Source: Mycobacterium sp. Root265
GTDB taxonomy: Bacteria > Actinomycetota > Actinomycetes > Mycobacteriales > Mycobacteriaceae
NCBI RefSeq assembly: GCF_001428895.1
Contig: NZ_LMJA01000006.1
Coordinates: forward strand, 30,805-94,804
Direction of reading: 5' to 3'
Length of the DNA: 64,000 nt
A model generated the notes under the pieces. The model saw only the letters and a program-made list of their open reading frames with translations. It ran no database searches and had not been told where the DNA came from. A program made the translations under genes and the position numbers. This document shows positions 45,828 through 55,959 of the stretch, piece after piece. Position 1 is the stretch's first letter; the number at the start of each line of letters is the position of its first letter.

Positions 45828-45972
45828 CTGAAGCCGACCTCACTACTGCATACACAGACGGGCAGGTACTAGGGACATTGAGCAGATGGGACGAGCATGC
45901 GATCCCAGGACGTCAGCCTACCTGGCGGGCCGAGACGACCTGAGAGACGCAGCGTCGCCACTGCTGATGGCT

Positions 45973-46617
45973 CTACTGGTAGGAGTAGAAGCCCGCTTCG
46001 GCGATTCGGCGGCGCTCGTCGGCGCTGACGTCGATATCGGCAGGCGAGAGCAGGAAGACCTTGGTGGCGACCTTGTCGAAGGAGCCGCGCAGCGCGAACG
46101 CCAGGCCGGCGGCGAAGTCGACCAGCCGCTTGGCGTCGGCGTTGTCCATCGACACCAGGTCCATGATCACCGGGGTGCCGTCGCGGAAACGCTCACCGAT
46201 GGTGCGCGCCTCGCTGTAATCCTTGGGACGCAGCGTGGTGATCTTGGCGAGCGGGCTACCGGCCTCGAACAGTTCGGCCATCCGGCGCGGTTCCATGGCA
46301 AGCGCGCCACGGGTCGGCGCGCCTGCGAAACGCGGTGCCGGGCGGTCGAACTCACGCGGTGCGCGCAGCCGGCCCTCGAAGCGCGGGGCATCGCCGTAGC
46401 CGCCGCGGTACGCGCCGGGGACGTCCTCGTACTCGCGGGCCGGAACCCGGTCGTCGAACGCCCGGGGCTCGCGGCCGTAACCCTCGTCCTCGAAACGCTC
46501 TTCGGCGCCGCGCCGCGGGTACGCACGCGGCCCACGCTCGTCGTCGTAGTACTCATCGTCGTAATCGTCCATCGGCGCCATACCGAAGTAGGCCTTGACC
46601 TTGTGCAGAGTGCTCAT
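45973..46617 (-). CDS. sepF: Cell division protein SepF
   Basis: 214 residues. The N-terminal amphipathic membrane-binding helix [15 protein letters not shown] is followed by an acidic Tyr/Asp-rich and then Arg-rich linker (~17-115). The C-terminal SepF core has [29 protein letters not shown] and [32 protein letters not shown]. SepF anchors FtsZ to the membrane by binding its C-terminal peptide; actinobacteria lack FtsA and depend on SepF. It lies 64 bp downstream of yggS in the dcw cluster. Confidence 0.97.
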   Translation of the reverse strand: MSTLHKVKAYFGMAPMDDYDDEYYDDERGPRAYPRRGAEERFEDEGYGREPRAFDDRVPAREYEDVPGAYRGGYGDAPRFEGRLRAPREFDRPAPRFAGAPTRGALAMEPRRMAELFEAGSPLAKITTLRPKDYSEARTIGERFRDGTPVIMDLVSMDNADAKRLVDFAAGLAFALRGSFDKVATKVFLLSPADIDVSADERRRIAEAGFYSYQ

Positions 46618-46681
46618 CGCCTGCCCCTTTAACGACTTGTGTCTGTGTTGTCTGTGATGAAGATGTGACTGGAGTGACTAC

Positions 46682-47422
46682 TCAGGGTGACGTTAGAGGA
46701 CGTTGCCCCATCAACGCGGTTCCGACACGCACACACGTGGATCCGTATCGGACGGCCGTCTCCATATCCCCCGACATCCCCGCCGAAAGCCCCAGCGGAT
46801 GGGTGAAGGACCGCTGTACCCGGTCGCGTTCGGCCTGCAGCCGCGCGAACGCGTCCTCGGCTTCCCAGTTCAGCGGTGGGATACCCATCAACCCCGCGAA
46901 CTCCAGTGCGTCGATGGCATGTGTTGCGGCACATAGCTCGTCGATGAGGTCCGGCTTGTTCACATCCACCCCGCCACGATCGGGATCGCCGTCGAGACTG
47001 ATCTGCAGATAGACCCGTAGCGGCCGGGTGCGCCCTCCGCCGTCCAACTCCTGCTCGGCGCCTCCCCCGAGCGCGGCGATCAGCCGGGCACTGTCCACCG
47101 AATGTGCGGCATAGGCCCAGCGGGCAATCGCGCGCGCCTTGTTGCGCTGGATGTGGCCGACCATGTGCCAGCGGATCTCGTCGGAGGGAAACGCGGAGCG
47201 CAGATCGGCGACCTTGCGGGCGGCTTCCTGCTCCCGCGACTCGCCGAACTCGGTACAGCCCAATCGCCGCAGGATGACGACATCGGAGGCGGGGAAGAAC
47301 TTCGTGATCGGGAGCAGGTCGATATCGCGCACCGGTCGGCCGGCGGCCTCGGCGGCATGGGCCAGCCGGGTCCGCACCGCGGCCAGCGACCCGGCCAGTT
47401 CGACATCGCGGTGAGTGCTCAT
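46682..47422 (-). CDS. Pyridoxal-phosphate homeostasis protein (YggS/PLPBP)
   Basis: 246 residues from the ATG at 47422, which overlaps the upstream stop (ATGA) and has GGATGG nearby; an in-frame GTG 9 bp earlier is less likely. The PLP-binding lysine is Lys41 in LLPITKFFPASDV. EFGESREQEAARKV, WHMVGHIQRNKAR and LSAGMSGDMETAVRYGSTCVRVG are conserved family blocks. It buffers free PLP and influences amino-acid metabolism in other bacteria. This string between ftsZ and sepF is conserved in actinobacteria. Confidence 0.95.
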   Translation of the reverse strand: MSTHRDVELAGSLAAVRTRLAHAAEAAGRPVRDIDLLPITKFFPASDVVILRRLGCTEFGESREQEAARKVADLRSAFPSDEIRWHMVGHIQRNKARAIARWAYAAHSVDSARLIAALGGGAEQELDGGGRTRPLRVYLQISLDGDPDRGGVDVNKPDLIDELCAATHAIDALEFAGLMGIPPLNWEAEDAFARLQAERDRVQRSFTHPLGLSAGMSGDMETAVRYGSTCVRVGTALMGQRPLTSP

Positions 47423-48126
47423 TCCATCCACACCAAGGACGCCAGGCGCCCGGTCGGAGCATCGCGGCGATGACTGAACAGCGCGGTGTCCTCGACGGTG
47501 CAGCGGCGATCGATATCGATGGCCTTGACCCCCAGATTCGTGAGCTGTCGGGCGAGCCCGGCGCGGATGTCCAGGCCGGGGGTGCCCTTGGCGGTGCGGC
47601 AGCGACTGCCCGGCAGTACGGCGTCCACCTCGGCGGCCATCTCCGCGGGTACCTCATAGTTGCGCCCGCTCACCGCGGGACCCAACAGCACCGAGATATC
47701 GGCGACGGAAGCGCCCGCCTTCACCATTTCCTCCACGGTGCGGGGCACGATCCCGATCTGGGCCCCCACCCGGCCCGCGTGCGCGGCGCCGATGACCCCG
47801 GCTCGCGCATCGGCCAGCAGCACCGGGACACAGTCCGCGGTCACCACGGCCAGCGCCAGCCCGCGGGTGGTGCTCACCAGCGCATCGGTCTGGTCGACGA
47901 CGGCGTCTTGCGGGCCGTCGACCACCACGACATTGGCCGAATGCACCTGATTCATCCAGACCACGGCGTCCTCGGCCAGACCGATCGCGGTCGCCAACCG
48001 TTTCCGGTTGGCAGCCACCGCGGCCGGGTCATCGCCGACGTGGTCGCCGAGATTGAATGTGTCGAACGGACGTGCCGATACTCCGCCCGCGCGGGTGGTG
48101 GTCACGCGCCGAACCCGAACGGGCAC
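47419..48126 (-). CDS. pgeF: Purine-nucleoside phosphorylase/laccase-domain protein (YfiH/PgeF family)
   Basis: 235 residues. The metal-binding Cys/His set is present: NQVHSANVVVVDG, VVTADCVPVLLAD and GAAHAGRVGAQIG. Family members have been reported to act on purine nucleosides and, in E. coli, to edit L-Ser-containing peptidoglycan precursors, which would suit the location inside the dcw cluster. It starts 6 bp after ftsZ and its stop overlaps yggS (ATGA). The exact activity here is inferred from the family. Confidence 0.9.
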   Translation of the reverse strand: MPVRVRRVTTTRAGGVSARPFDTFNLGDHVGDDPAAVAANRKRLATAIGLAEDAVVWMNQVHSANVVVVDGPQDAVVDQTDALVSTTRGLALAVVTADCVPVLLADARAGVIGAAHAGRVGAQIGIVPRTVEEMVKAGASVADISVLLGPAVSGRNYEVPAEMAAEVDAVLPGSRCRTAKGTPGLDIRAGLARQLTNLGVKAIDIDRRCTVEDTALFSHRRDAPTGRLASLVWME

Positions 48127-48132
48127 GACGGA

Positions 48133-49284
48133 TCAGTGGCGCATGAACGGCGGCACGTCGACGTCGTCGTCGGAGATGCCACCGTCGTCCGGACCGCCGA
48201 TCTTCACCGTCGCGCCGTTGGTGTGCACCGGGACCGACATGGCGTCGGCGGGCTCGAACACGCTGGAGCGCACCTTGCCGGCCGTACCGGGAGTCACGCC
48301 GGCGGCGCCTTCACCGACAACGGGTTTGCGGCTGGGGCCCGTGGTGTCGAATCCGGCGGCGATGACGGTGACCCGGACCTCGTCGCCCAGGGAATCGTCG
48401 ATCACGGTGCCGAAGATGATGTTGGCCTCGGCGTGGGCGGCTTCCTGCACCAGCGAGGCGGCCTCGTTGATCTCGAACAGTCCGAGGTCGCTGCCACCGG
48501 CCACCGACAGCAGCACGCCCTGCGCGCCCTCCATCGAGGCTTCCAGCAGCGGGGAGTTGATGGCGATCTCGGCGGCCTTGAGCGCGCGTCCGTCTCCGCG
48601 GGCCGAGCCGATACCCATCAAGGCAGTGCCCGCGCCACTCATCACACCCTTGACGTCGGCGAAGTCGACGTTGATCAGACCCGGGGTGGTGATCAGGTCG
48701 GTGATGCCCTGGACGCCGTTGAGCAGCACCTCGTCGGCGCTGCGGAACGCGTCCATCAGCGAGACGGCGGCGTCGCCCATCTGCAGCAGCCGGTCATTGG
48801 GGATGACGATCAGGGTGTCGCAGCTTTCGCGCAGCGCGGTGATCCCGGTCTCGGCCTGGTTGGACCGGCGCTTGCCCTCGAAGGAGAACGGCCGCGTCAC
48901 GACGCCGACGGTCAACGCACCCATCTTGCGCGCAATGCTGGCGACCACGGGTGCGCCACCGGTGCCGGTGCCGCCGCCTTCTCCTGCGGTCACGAAGACC
49001 ATGTCCGCGCCGCGGATCAGTTCCTCGATATCGTCCTTGGCGTCTTCGGCGGCCTTGCGGCCGACCTCGGGGTCGGCGCCGGCGCCAAGGCCACGGGTGG
49101 AGTCGCGACCGACGTCGAGCTTGACGTCGGCATCGCTCATCAACAACGCCTGAGCGTCGGTGTTGATGGCAATGAACTCCACTCCCTTCAGGCCTTGTTC
49201 GATCATCCGGTTGACGGCGTTGACGCCGCCGCCGCCGATGCCGACCACCTTGATAACGGCGAGGTAGTTATGCGGGGGGGTCAT
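48133..49284 (-). CDS. ftsZ: Cell division GTPase FtsZ
   Basis: 383 residues. The tubulin signature GGGTGTG is at 103-109, and the T7 synergy loop is in [19 protein letters not shown] short linker (~320-370) leads to the C-terminal peptide [12 protein letters not shown], which binds SepF and FtsW in mycobacteria. It polymerises with GTP into the Z ring. The 205-bp gap before it is the second largest within the dcw string and holds its own promoter. The genes ftsZ-pgeF-yggS follow each other with minimal spacing. Confidence 0.98.
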   Translation of the reverse strand: MTPPHNYLAVIKVVGIGGGGVNAVNRMIEQGLKGVEFIAINTDAQALLMSDADVKLDVGRDSTRGLGAGADPEVGRKAAEDAKDDIEELIRGADMVFVTAGEGGGTGTGGAPVVASIARKMGALTVGVVTRPFSFEGKRRSNQAETGITALRESCDTLIVIPNDRLLQMGDAAVSLMDAFRSADEVLLNGVQGITDLITTPGLINVDFADVKGVMSGAGTALMGIGSARGDGRALKAAEIAINSPLLEASMEGAQGVLLSVAGGSDLGLFEINEAASLVQEAAHAEANIIFGTVIDDSLGDEVRVTVIAAGFDTTGPSRKPVVGEGAAGVTPGTAGKVRSSVFEPADAMSVPVHTNGATVKIGGPDDGGISDDDVDVPPFMRH

Positions 49285-49339
49285 CGCGGGTCGCCCTTTC
49301 CTGCCCTGAAGTATCGATGTCGGTGTGCGAAACCCTCAA

Positions 49340-49368
49340 CCTCAACCATAGGCTTAGAGTTATGTCAA
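49340..49368 (-). promoter_or_regulatory. Probable ftsZ promoter element
   Basis: In the ftsQ-ftsZ gap (49285-49489) the minus strand carries a consensus -35 hexamer TTGACA at 49363-49368. TATGGT lies 12 bp downstream and TTGAGG at the standard 17-bp spacing. The -35 is perfect, but the -10 is ambiguous. The rest of the gap shows no gene. Confidence 0.4.
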
Positions 49369-49489
49369 GTAGTTCCGCGCAAACAGAACGGTAGGGCGAC
49401 CCGGCGCAGGAACACTGCAGGCGCGCCGACACGACGCGACAATTTCTCTGGCTCTGCGCGCCGTGTCCTCTTGCCGCGCGCGGCGTGTC

Positions 49490-50452
49490 CTACTTGACGG
49501 TCGGCAGATCCGGGCTGGAGACGTCGTAGACCTGCCCGGGCTGGGTGAGCAGCGCCGCCAACTTGAGCGCCTTCTCCTGGGTGCGATCGGTGGTGCCCCA
49601 CACCACTTTCCGGCCGTCGAACAGGATCAGTGTGATGGCCGCCACCGAGGGCGCCTCGACCCGGCTCACCTGACCCGCCACCTCCGGCGGCAGTGAGGTG
49701 AGCACCTCGAGGGCCGCCTCGGTCGCCGGATCGCTGGGCCCCGGTGCCTCGGTGTCGATATAGGGCAGGCCGGGCGGCGGCGGGGCGGTCACGAAATCGA
49801 CGCCGTCCTTGTCGAACAGGTGCGGACCGTCGGGATAGTCCTTGACCACCAACGGAATCCGCTCCTCGACGGTGATACGCAGCGTTGAGGGGTACTCGCG
49901 CTGCACCCGGGCGCTGGCCACCCGCCGGATGGAGGCCACCCGCTCGGCCACCGCATCGGTGTTGACCTGCAGCAAGGGTGTCCCCGACGGCACGGCCGCG
50001 GCCTGCCGGATCTCCTCCTCGGTGAGGGCGGTCAGGCCGGTGACCACGGTCGCGCGCGCCGACATGATCGGCGTGAAGTACAGCAGCAGGCCGGCGCCGA
50101 CGATCAGCACGGCGAGCAACGCCGACCACATCAGCACCTTCAGACCGCGGATCACCCCGCGACTGTTCGGTGCCGGCTGTTCCTCGGTGCGCCCGAAGGC
50201 GCGCCGCTTGGCCTCGCGACGGTTCTGCTCGATGGCCATGGCGCGTGCCTGCGCGGTGCGGCGTTCCTCGCGTTCCCGCCGGGCGCGGCGGCGCGGCCCC
50301 TCGAAGTCCTCGTCGGGCTCGGCGCCCTGCTCGGGAGACTCGGTGTCCGCGGCGGGCGGGGCGTCCTCGACGGGCGCTGCCGTCTCGTCGGCGGCTACCC
50401 CGTCAGCCGAGGTGGTTTCGGGCTCGTCCTGCCCGTCGGCCGGGCCGGTCAT
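49490..50452 (-). CDS. ftsQ: Cell division protein FtsQ
   Basis: 320 residues. A long acidic then Arg-rich cytoplasmic N-terminus (~1-95; RRRARREREERR) is followed by one transmembrane helix (~106-128, VLMWSALLAVLIVGAGLLLYF). An extracytoplasmic POTRA domain (ARATVVTGLTALTEEEI) and the beta domain follow. It bridges early and late divisome proteins, with FtsL and FtsB. The ATG directly follows the murC stop (TAG-ATG), so the two are coupled. Confidence 0.94.
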   Translation of the reverse strand: MTGPADGQDEPETTSADGVAADETAAPVEDAPPAADTESPEQGAEPDEDFEGPRRRARREREERRTAQARAMAIEQNRREAKRRAFGRTEEQPAPNSRGVIRGLKVLMWSALLAVLIVGAGLLLYFTPIMSARATVVTGLTALTEEEIRQAAAVPSGTPLLQVNTDAVAERVASIRRVASARVQREYPSTLRITVEERIPLVVKDYPDGPHLFDKDGVDFVTAPPPPGLPYIDTEAPGPSDPATEAALEVLTSLPPEVAGQVSRVEAPSVAAITLILFDGRKVVWGTTDRTQEKALKLAALLTQPGQVYDVSSPDLPTVK

Positions 50453-51880
50453 CTAGCGCGCCGCCCGGTCGGCACGCGCAGTCACGGCGTCCAGGATCTC
50501 GCGGCCCAGCAGGGTGACATCGCCGGCGCCCATCGTCACCACCACGTCACCCGGTCCGGCAGCGGCCGCCACCTTCTCGGCGACCGCCGAGAAATCCGGC
50601 ACGTAGTGCACCGGCACGCTGACATGCTCGGCGATGCTGCGCCCGCTGATTCCGGCGATCGGCTGCTCGCGCGCCGCGAAGACGTCCAACACGAACACCT
50701 CATCGGCCGCACTCAGCGCCGCGCCGAACTCGCGCGCGAAAGTCTGTGTGCGCGAATACAGATGCGGCTGGAAGACGACGATGGCGCGGCCCTGCGATTC
50801 GGCGGCCAGCGTGCGCACCGCGGACAACGCGGCCGACACCTTCGTCGGATGATGGGCGTAATCGTCGAACACCTTGACCTCGGCCGCCACACCGACCAGT
50901 TCGAACCGGCGGCGCACACCCTCGAACTCGGCCAGCGCGTCGAGCACGACGTCGGGATCGGCGCCGGCCTGCATCGCAGCCAGCAGCGCGCCCAGCGCAT
51001 TGAGCGCCATGTGCCGGCCGGGCACCGACAGCCGCATGGTCCGCGGGCCGCTCTCCCCCGCCAACTGCACCGTCGCCACCGCGCTGGTGCCGTGTTGCTC
51101 CCAGTCCAGCAGGGCTCCGGCCAGGTCATCGCCGGCACTGCCGTAACGCAGCACCCGGATACCCAGGGCCGCAGTGCGTCCGGCGAGTGCGGCGGCGCCT
51201 GGATCATCGACGCAGGCAACCAGGGCGCCGCCGGGCGTCAGGCGCTCCATGAAGGCGTCGAACACGTCGACATAGGCCTGCTCGCTGCCGAAGAAGTCGA
51301 GATGGTCGGCCTCGATATTGGTCACCACGGCGATATCGGGCTGGTACTGCACCAGCGATCCGTCGCTCTCGTCGGCCTCGGCGACGAAGTAGGCGCCGCT
51401 GCCGTGGTGCGCGTTGGTGCCGGCCGCGCCGAGATCCCCGCCGACGGCGAACGACGGGTCGAATCCGCTGTGCTGTAACGCCACGATCAGCATCGAGGTC
51501 GTGGTCGTCTTGCCGGCCGTCCCGGTGACCATCAGCGTGGTGTCACCGGCCATCAGTTTGGCCAGCACCACCGGGCGCAGGATCACCGGGATACCCCGGC
51601 GGCGCGCCTCGACGAGTTCGGGATTGGTCTTCGGGATCGCCGCGTGCGTGGTCACCACCGCGGTCGGACCGCCGTCGAGCATGTCCAGCGCCGAACCGTC
51701 GTGCCCGATCCGGATCACGGCGCCACGGGCCCGCAGCGCCGCGACACCCCGGGACTCCTTGGCATCCGAGCCCGAGACCTGCCCCCCGCGGTCGAGCAGG
51801 ATGCGGGCGATACCGGACATCCCGGCACCGCCGATGCCCACCATGTGCACGCGCTGCAGCTCCGGCGGTAACCCTTTCAC
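50453..51880 (-). CDS. murC: UDP-N-acetylmuramate--L-alanine ligase
   Basis: 475 residues. The N-terminal UDP-binding motif is [15 protein letters not shown], the ATP-binding P-loop [14 protein letters not shown], and the MurC-specific C-terminal block [15 protein letters not shown] with [12 protein letters not shown]. These exclude MurD. It adds L-Ala to UDP-MurNAc in the cytoplasm, the first amino acid of the peptidoglycan stem. The GTG overlaps the murG stop by 4 bp. In transcription order it follows ftsW-murG. Confidence 0.97.
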   Translation of the reverse strand: MKGLPPELQRVHMVGIGGAGMSGIARILLDRGGQVSGSDAKESRGVAALRARGAVIRIGHDGSALDMLDGGPTAVVTTHAAIPKTNPELVEARRRGIPVILRPVVLAKLMAGDTTLMVTGTAGKTTTTSMLIVALQHSGFDPSFAVGGDLGAAGTNAHHGSGAYFVAEADESDGSLVQYQPDIAVVTNIEADHLDFFGSEQAYVDVFDAFMERLTPGGALVACVDDPGAAALAGRTAALGIRVLRYGSAGDDLAGALLDWEQHGTSAVATVQLAGESGPRTMRLSVPGRHMALNALGALLAAMQAGADPDVVLDALAEFEGVRRRFELVGVAAEVKVFDDYAHHPTKVSAALSAVRTLAAESQGRAIVVFQPHLYSRTQTFAREFGAALSAADEVFVLDVFAAREQPIAGISGRSIAEHVSVPVHYVPDFSAVAEKVAAAAGPGDVVVTMGAGDVTLLGREILDAVTARADRAAR

Positions 51881-53001
51881 CGCACTGACTTTCGGTTCGC
51901 GCGGAACTGGCGCGCCACCTCCAGCGCCACCTCGGCCACCCGGCGGGCGGCGTCGCGGTGCCCGGCCAGCGCGGCGGCCGCCGTCATCTGCTGCAGGCGG
52001 TCGGGATCGGCCAGCACCGAGGCCACGGTGTCGGCGATCAGGGACGGTGACAGGTCGGCGTCATCGATCAGCAGACCGCCGCCGGCGTCGACCACCGGCA
52101 GCGCATTGAGGCGTTGTTCGCCGTTGCCGATGGGCAGTGGGACGTAGACGGCGGGCAGGCCGATGGCGCTGACCTCGGCCACCGTCATCGCGCCCGACCG
52201 GCAGATGGCCAGATCGGCGGCGGCGTAGGCCAGGTCCATCCGGTCCAGGTAGGGCACCGCGACATAGGGCGGCCCCGAAGGTTCGGGCAGCTCGAGGGTG
52301 TTCTTCGGACCATGTGCGTGCAGCACCGAAATACCCTTGGCGGCAAGTGCGCCCGCCGCGCCGGAGACCGCACGGTTGATCGACTGCGCGCCCTGGGATC
52401 CCCCGAACACCAGCAGCACGCGGGCGTCCTCGGCGAAGCCGAACGCGGCTCGCGCCTGCGCGCGCAGGGCGGCGCGGTCCAGTGCGGTGATGCTGGCGCG
52501 CACCGGCACCCCGACCACCTCGACGGCGCCGAGGCCCGGATCCGGTGTCGCGGCCAGCACCCGCTGCGCGGAACGCGCGCCCAGGCGGTTGGCCCAGCCG
52601 GCGCTGGCGTTGGCCTCGTGGATCACCACGGGCACCCGGGACCGGCGCAGGCCGGGCCGGGCGGCGAGGTAGGCGGGCACCGAGACGTAGCCGCCGAAAC
52701 CGATGACGACGTCGACATCCACCGAGTCGAACACCGCTCTGGTCTGCCGGACCGCGGTGCGCACCCGCAGCGGCAGCCGCAACAGATCGGCCGACGGCTT
52801 GCGTGGCAGTGGCACCGGGGTGATGAGCTGCAGGTCGTAGCCGCGCTCAGGGACCAGGCGGGTTTCCAGGCCGCGCGCAGTGCCCAGCGCGGTGATCCGT
52901 ACCTGTGGGTCCAACTCGGTCAGTGCATCGGCCACGGCCATCGCGGGTTCGACGTGTCCCGCCGTGCCGCCCCCCGCCAGAACGACCGATATCGTGCTCA
53001 C
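51877..53001 (-). CDS. murG: Lipid II synthase (UDP-GlcNAc transferase)
   Basis: 374 residues, a GT-B glycosyltransferase. The Gly-rich N-terminal loop [22 protein letters not shown] binds the lipid side, a second loop [17 protein letters not shown] is present, and [25 protein letters not shown] is the UDP-GlcNAc site. It converts lipid I to lipid II at the inner membrane. The GTG overlaps the ftsW stop by 4 bp and the gene overlaps murC, keeping precursor synthesis coupled to the flippase/polymerase genes. Confidence 0.97.
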   Translation of the reverse strand: MSTISVVLAGGGTAGHVEPAMAVADALTELDPQVRITALGTARGLETRLVPERGYDLQLITPVPLPRKPSADLLRLPLRVRTAVRQTRAVFDSVDVDVVIGFGGYVSVPAYLAARPGLRRSRVPVVIHEANASAGWANRLGARSAQRVLAATPDPGLGAVEVVGVPVRASITALDRAALRAQARAAFGFAEDARVLLVFGGSQGAQSINRAVSGAAGALAAKGISVLHAHGPKNTLELPEPSGPPYVAVPYLDRMDLAYAAADLAICRSGAMTVAEVSAIGLPAVYVPLPIGNGEQRLNALPVVDAGGGLLIDDADLSPSLIADTVASVLADPDRLQQMTAAAALAGHRDAARRVAEVALEVARQFRANRKSVR

Positions 53002-54593
53002 CCGTAACGCTGACCTTCCAATGACCGGGCACGTCCCTGTTGGCCACGCCCCTGGCGGCCGTTTCGGCCGTCTCCATGATGCCCTGCGCGCCGTGCCGCC
53101 CGTTCGCCCGGTTGGGCAGTGCGGCGTGGGTCGGCCGCCGGGGCCTTGCGGGGCTGCTTGGTCTTGGCCTTTGCCGGTGCCTTCTTGACGGCCTTGCCAG
53201 GGGTCTTGGCCTCCTTGGTGCGCAGCCGGTCGCGGGCCACTTCGAGGCGGCTGGGCACATACGGCACCGGCGGCGGCAGCCGCAGCAACCGGGTGACGCG
53301 GTCATCGCGGCCGGCGCGCAGCGCGGCCACCGCCTCGGGTTCGTGTCTGGCCGCGTTGGTGATCACGCCGAGGATGAGCATCGTTGTCGCCGTGGAGGTG
53401 CCGCCGGCGGAGATCAGGGGCAGCTGCAGGCCGGTCACCGGCAGCAGGCCCACCACGTAGCCGACGTTGATGAAGGCCTGACCGATCACCCACAGCGTCA
53501 CCGTGGCGGTGAGCAGACGCAGGAACGGATCGGCGGAGCGGCGGGCGATCCGCATCCCGGTGTAGGCGAACAGGCCGAACAGGCACAACACGCCGGCGGC
53601 ACCGATGTAGCCGAGTTCCTCGCCGATGATGGCGAAGATGAAGTCGTTGTGGGCGTTGGGCAGGTAGTTGTACTTGGCGGTGCCCTGTCCCAGGCCGTCG
53701 CCGAACAATCCGCCGTTGGCCAGCGCGTAGCGGGCTTGGCGGGCCTGGTATCCCGAGCCCTGGCCGTCCGCCATCGGGTTGAGCCAGGATTGCACGCGGG
53801 CCGAGCGGTACCCGGCGGACACCGCGAGGATGCCGGCGGCGATCACCGCGCCGGACACCGTGCTGACGAACAACTTCAGCGGCAGACCTGCGTACCAGAG
53901 CAGGCCGAGCAGGATGATGCTCAGTGACACCGACTGCCCGAGGTCGGGCTGCATGAAGATCAGGGTCAGCGCCAGCCCCGCGGCGGGCAACAGGGGCACC
54001 AGCATCTGGCGCAGCGTCGCCTGCTCCATCCGGCGGGCGGCCAGCAGGTGCGCACCCCAGATGGCGAAGGCCATCTTGGCCAGCTCCGACGGCTGCATGG
54101 AAAACCCGCCGAACACGAACCAGCCACGGGAACCGTTGGCGATCTTGCCGATTCCGGGGATGAGCACCAGGACAAGCAGGATGATGGTGAACACGAACGC
54201 GGGCAACGCCAGCCTGCGCATGATCCTGATCGGCATGCGCAACGCGATGTAGAAGGCCACCAGGCCGACCAGGGTCCACACCACCTGCTTCAGGAACACC
54301 GTCCACGGTGAGCCGCCGGAGTCATACGAATAGACCCCCGATGCGGACAGCACCATGATCAGTCCGAGCGTGACCAGGATGGATGCCACCGCGATGATGA
54401 GGTGGAACGACGTCATCGGCCGGCTCAGCCAGGCACCGAACCGGGTACGCGGTTGTTCGGCGGCGGCGACGGTGGCGGGTTTCTTGGCGGCGGTCGCCGT
54501 GTCGGACGTGGCCTTCGTGTCGGACGTGGCCTTCGTGTCGGACTTCCCGGGACGGCGCAACCGCGACCGCGCCGCGGTCAGAAGATTGTTCAC
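52998..54593 (-). CDS. ftsW: Peptidoglycan glycosyltransferase FtsW
   Basis: 531 residues from a GTG at 54593 ([12 protein letters not shown]). The cytoplasmic N-terminus contains a small repeat ([15 protein letters not shown]). About ten transmembrane helices follow with the SEDS signatures [23 protein letters not shown]-like [31 protein letters not shown] and [20 protein letters not shown] long basic C-terminal tail (~455-531, Lys/Arg/Ala-rich) is typical of mycobacteria. It polymerises septal glycan with FtsI. The gene normally follows murD; here it follows mraY after a 284-bp non-coding gap. Confidence 0.96.
   Translation of the reverse strand: MNNLLTAARSRLRRPGKSDTKATSDTKATSDTATAAKKPATVAAAEQPRTRFGAWLSRPMTSFHLIIAVASILVTLGLIMVLSASGVYSYDSGGSPWTVFLKQVVWTLVGLVAFYIALRMPIRIMRRLALPAFVFTIILLVLVLIPGIGKIANGSRGWFVFGGFSMQPSELAKMAFAIWGAHLLAARRMEQATLRQMLVPLLPAAGLALTLIFMQPDLGQSVSLSIILLGLLWYAGLPLKLFVSTVSGAVIAAGILAVSAGYRSARVQSWLNPMADGQGSGYQARQARYALANGGLFGDGLGQGTAKYNYLPNAHNDFIFAIIGEELGYIGAAGVLCLFGLFAYTGMRIARRSADPFLRLLTATVTLWVIGQAFINVGYVVGLLPVTGLQLPLISAGGTSTATTMLILGVITNAARHEPEAVAALRAGRDDRVTRLLRLPPPVPYVPSRLEVARDRLRTKEAKTPGKAVKKAPAKAKTKQPRKAPAADPRRTAQPGERAARRAGHHGDGRNGRQGRGQQGRARSLEGQRYG
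54499..54543. repeat. 18-bp tandem repeat within ftsW 5' coding region
   Basis: Two and a half in-frame copies of an 18-bp unit (plus strand GTGTCGGACGTGGCCTTC) encode SDTKAT repeats in the cytoplasmic tail of FtsW. Because the unit is a multiple of three, copy number can change without a frameshift. Confidence 0.85.
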
Positions 54594-54877
54594 CCGCCAC
54601 TCACAAGAGTCACAGGCGTCACGCCAGCCCCAGTAGTCCCCTGCACCCCAGAATCCTCCCCCGTCCCGCGCCGGAGGGCGCGGATATCTGGGGCGTGTCG
54701 CGGTAACGGTCCGATTGACGGTGGTCAGCTAATCCAGGAAACGCAAAGCGGCCGCCGTGACGGCGGCAAAAGCAGTCGTTTCAGGTGTCTCGGCGAAATC
54801 GCCACGACTGAGCGGCTAAGCGCCGACGCCGGCCGCACCGCGGCGCCTAAGCGCCGACGCCGGCCGCACCGCGGCGC
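54594..54877. other. Non-coding gap where murD is expected
   Basis: In mycobacterial dcw clusters murD lies between mraY and ftsW. Here only 284 bp separate them and no Mur ligase motif or open frame of useful length is present on either strand. The contents are two copies of a 31-bp tandem repeat next to mraY, a 17-bp hairpin at 54751-54767, and a CGCGCC-GGAG-GGCGCG hairpin at 54667-54682. The two Mur ligases downstream of ftsI (MurE, MurF) and the MurC gene are clearly not MurD. The gap may be a deletion scar or an assembly collapse. Confidence 0.85.
54751..54767. terminator. GC hairpin between mraY and ftsW
   Basis: GCCGCCGT-G-ACGGCGGC is a near-perfect palindrome forming a strong hairpin. 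On the minus strand, the sense of the operon, it is followed only by CGCTTTGCG, not a T-run, so it is a weak or Rho-type candidate at best. It could attenuate transcription into ftsW. Confidence 0.3.
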
Positions 54878-54890
54878 CTAAGCGCCGACG
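54816..54890. repeat. 31-bp tandem repeat duplicating the mraY stop region
   Basis: Two identical 31-bp copies (54816-54846 and 54847-54877) are followed by a third partial copy of 13 nt (54878-54890) that is the real 3' end of mraY. On the minus strand each unit is CGTCGGCGCTTAG plus GCGCCGCGGTGCGGCCGG, so the terminal codons and TAG of mraY appear three times. This looks like slippage or a rearrangement junction. Confidence 0.9.
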
Positions 54891-55957
54891 ATCGAAAGCC
54901 ATTCGCCGTAGAACAGCGCCACACCCAGACCACACGCGATCGCGGTGAGCAGCCAGAACCGGATGATCACCGTGGTCTCCGCCCAGCCCACCAGTTCGAA
55001 GTGGTGGTGGAACGGCGCCATCCGGAACACCCGGCGCCCGGTGGTCCGGAACGCCAGGATCTGCACCACCACCGAGGTCACCTCGGCGACGAAGAGCGCA
55101 CCCAGCACCACGGCCAGGATCTCGGTGCGACTGGTCACCGACAGCCCAGCGATGATGCCGCCCAGCGCCAGCGACCCGGTGTCCCCCATGAAGATCTTGG
55201 CCGGGGCCGCGTTCCACCACAGGAAGCCGATGCAGGCGCCCGCCGTCGCGGCGGCCACCAGCGCGAGATCGAGCGGGTCACGCACGTTGTAGCAGCCGAG
55301 TCCCGGGCTGGTCGCACACGCATTGCGGTACTGCCAGAAGGTGATGAGCACGTAGGCGGCGCTGACCATCGCCATCGCGCCCGCGGCCAGCCCGTCGAGC
55401 CCGTCGGTCAGGTTCACCGCGTTGGACCAGGCGCTGACGAGCACCACCACGAACACCACGAACACCAGCGGGGCCAGCGTGACGGTGGCGATCTCGCGCA
55501 CGTAGGACAGCTGCGCGCTGCCCGGCGTCAACCCCTCGGCATTGCTGAACTGCAGCACCAGCACGCCGAACAGCACCGCAGCGGACAGTTGCCCGACGGT
55601 CTTGGCCGTCTTGTTCAGGCCCAGGTTGCGGGACCGGCGGATCTTGATCGAGTCGTCGATGAAGCCGACAATGGCCAGCGCGGTGGCCAGGCCGAGCACC
55701 AGCACACCGGAGGCCGAGGGCCCTTCGCCGTCGAAGGCCAGGCCCACCAGGTGGGTGCCCAGGTAACCGGCCCAGATGCCGCTGATGATCGCCACCCCGC
55801 CCATCGACGGCGTGCCGCGCTTCTTCTGATGGCTGGGTGGACCGTCCTCACGGATCTCCTGGCCGAATCCCTGCTTGGTGAACAGCCGGATCAGCACCGG
55901 CGTCAGGATGATCGACACCGCGAGCGCGATGGCGACCGCGAAAAGGACCTGCTTCAC
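54878..55957 (-). CDS. mraY: Phospho-MurNAc-pentapeptide transferase
   Basis: 359 residues and ten transmembrane helices. The family signatures are [21 protein letters not shown]-like ([20 protein letters not shown]), [22 protein letters not shown], and the catalytic [30 protein letters not shown] closes the protein. It makes lipid I by moving phospho-MurNAc-pentapeptide to decaprenyl phosphate. The GTG start is 2 bp after the murF stop. Its last 13 nt are the template of the adjoining tandem repeat, so its 3' end borders a rearranged stretch. Confidence 0.97.
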   Translation of the reverse strand: MKQVLFAVAIALAVSIILTPVLIRLFTKQGFGQEIREDGPPSHQKKRGTPSMGGVAIISGIWAGYLGTHLVGLAFDGEGPSASGVLVLGLATALAIVGFIDDSIKIRRSRNLGLNKTAKTVGQLSAAVLFGVLVLQFSNAEGLTPGSAQLSYVREIATVTLAPLVFVVFVVVLVSAWSNAVNLTDGLDGLAAGAMAMVSAAYVLITFWQYRNACATSPGLGCYNVRDPLDLALVAAATAGACIGFLWWNAAPAKIFMGDTGSLALGGIIAGLSVTSRTEILAVVLGALFVAEVTSVVVQILAFRTTGRRVFRMAPFHHHFELVGWAETTVIIRFWLLTAIACGLGVALFYGEWLSIVGA

Positions 55958-55959
55958 CG

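Noticed and set aside
47470-49497. Long plus-strand open frame opposite ftsZ and pgeF (675 codons)
   Set aside because: It is antisense to well-conserved genes, low in hydrophobic order and rich in His/Gly/Arg, as expected from a reverse-strand shadow in high-GC DNA.
50453-51880. The ligase downstream of murG being MurD rather than MurC
   Set aside because: [13 protein letters not shown] and [10 protein letters not shown] are MurC-specific; the gene also occupies the conserved murC position before ftsQ.
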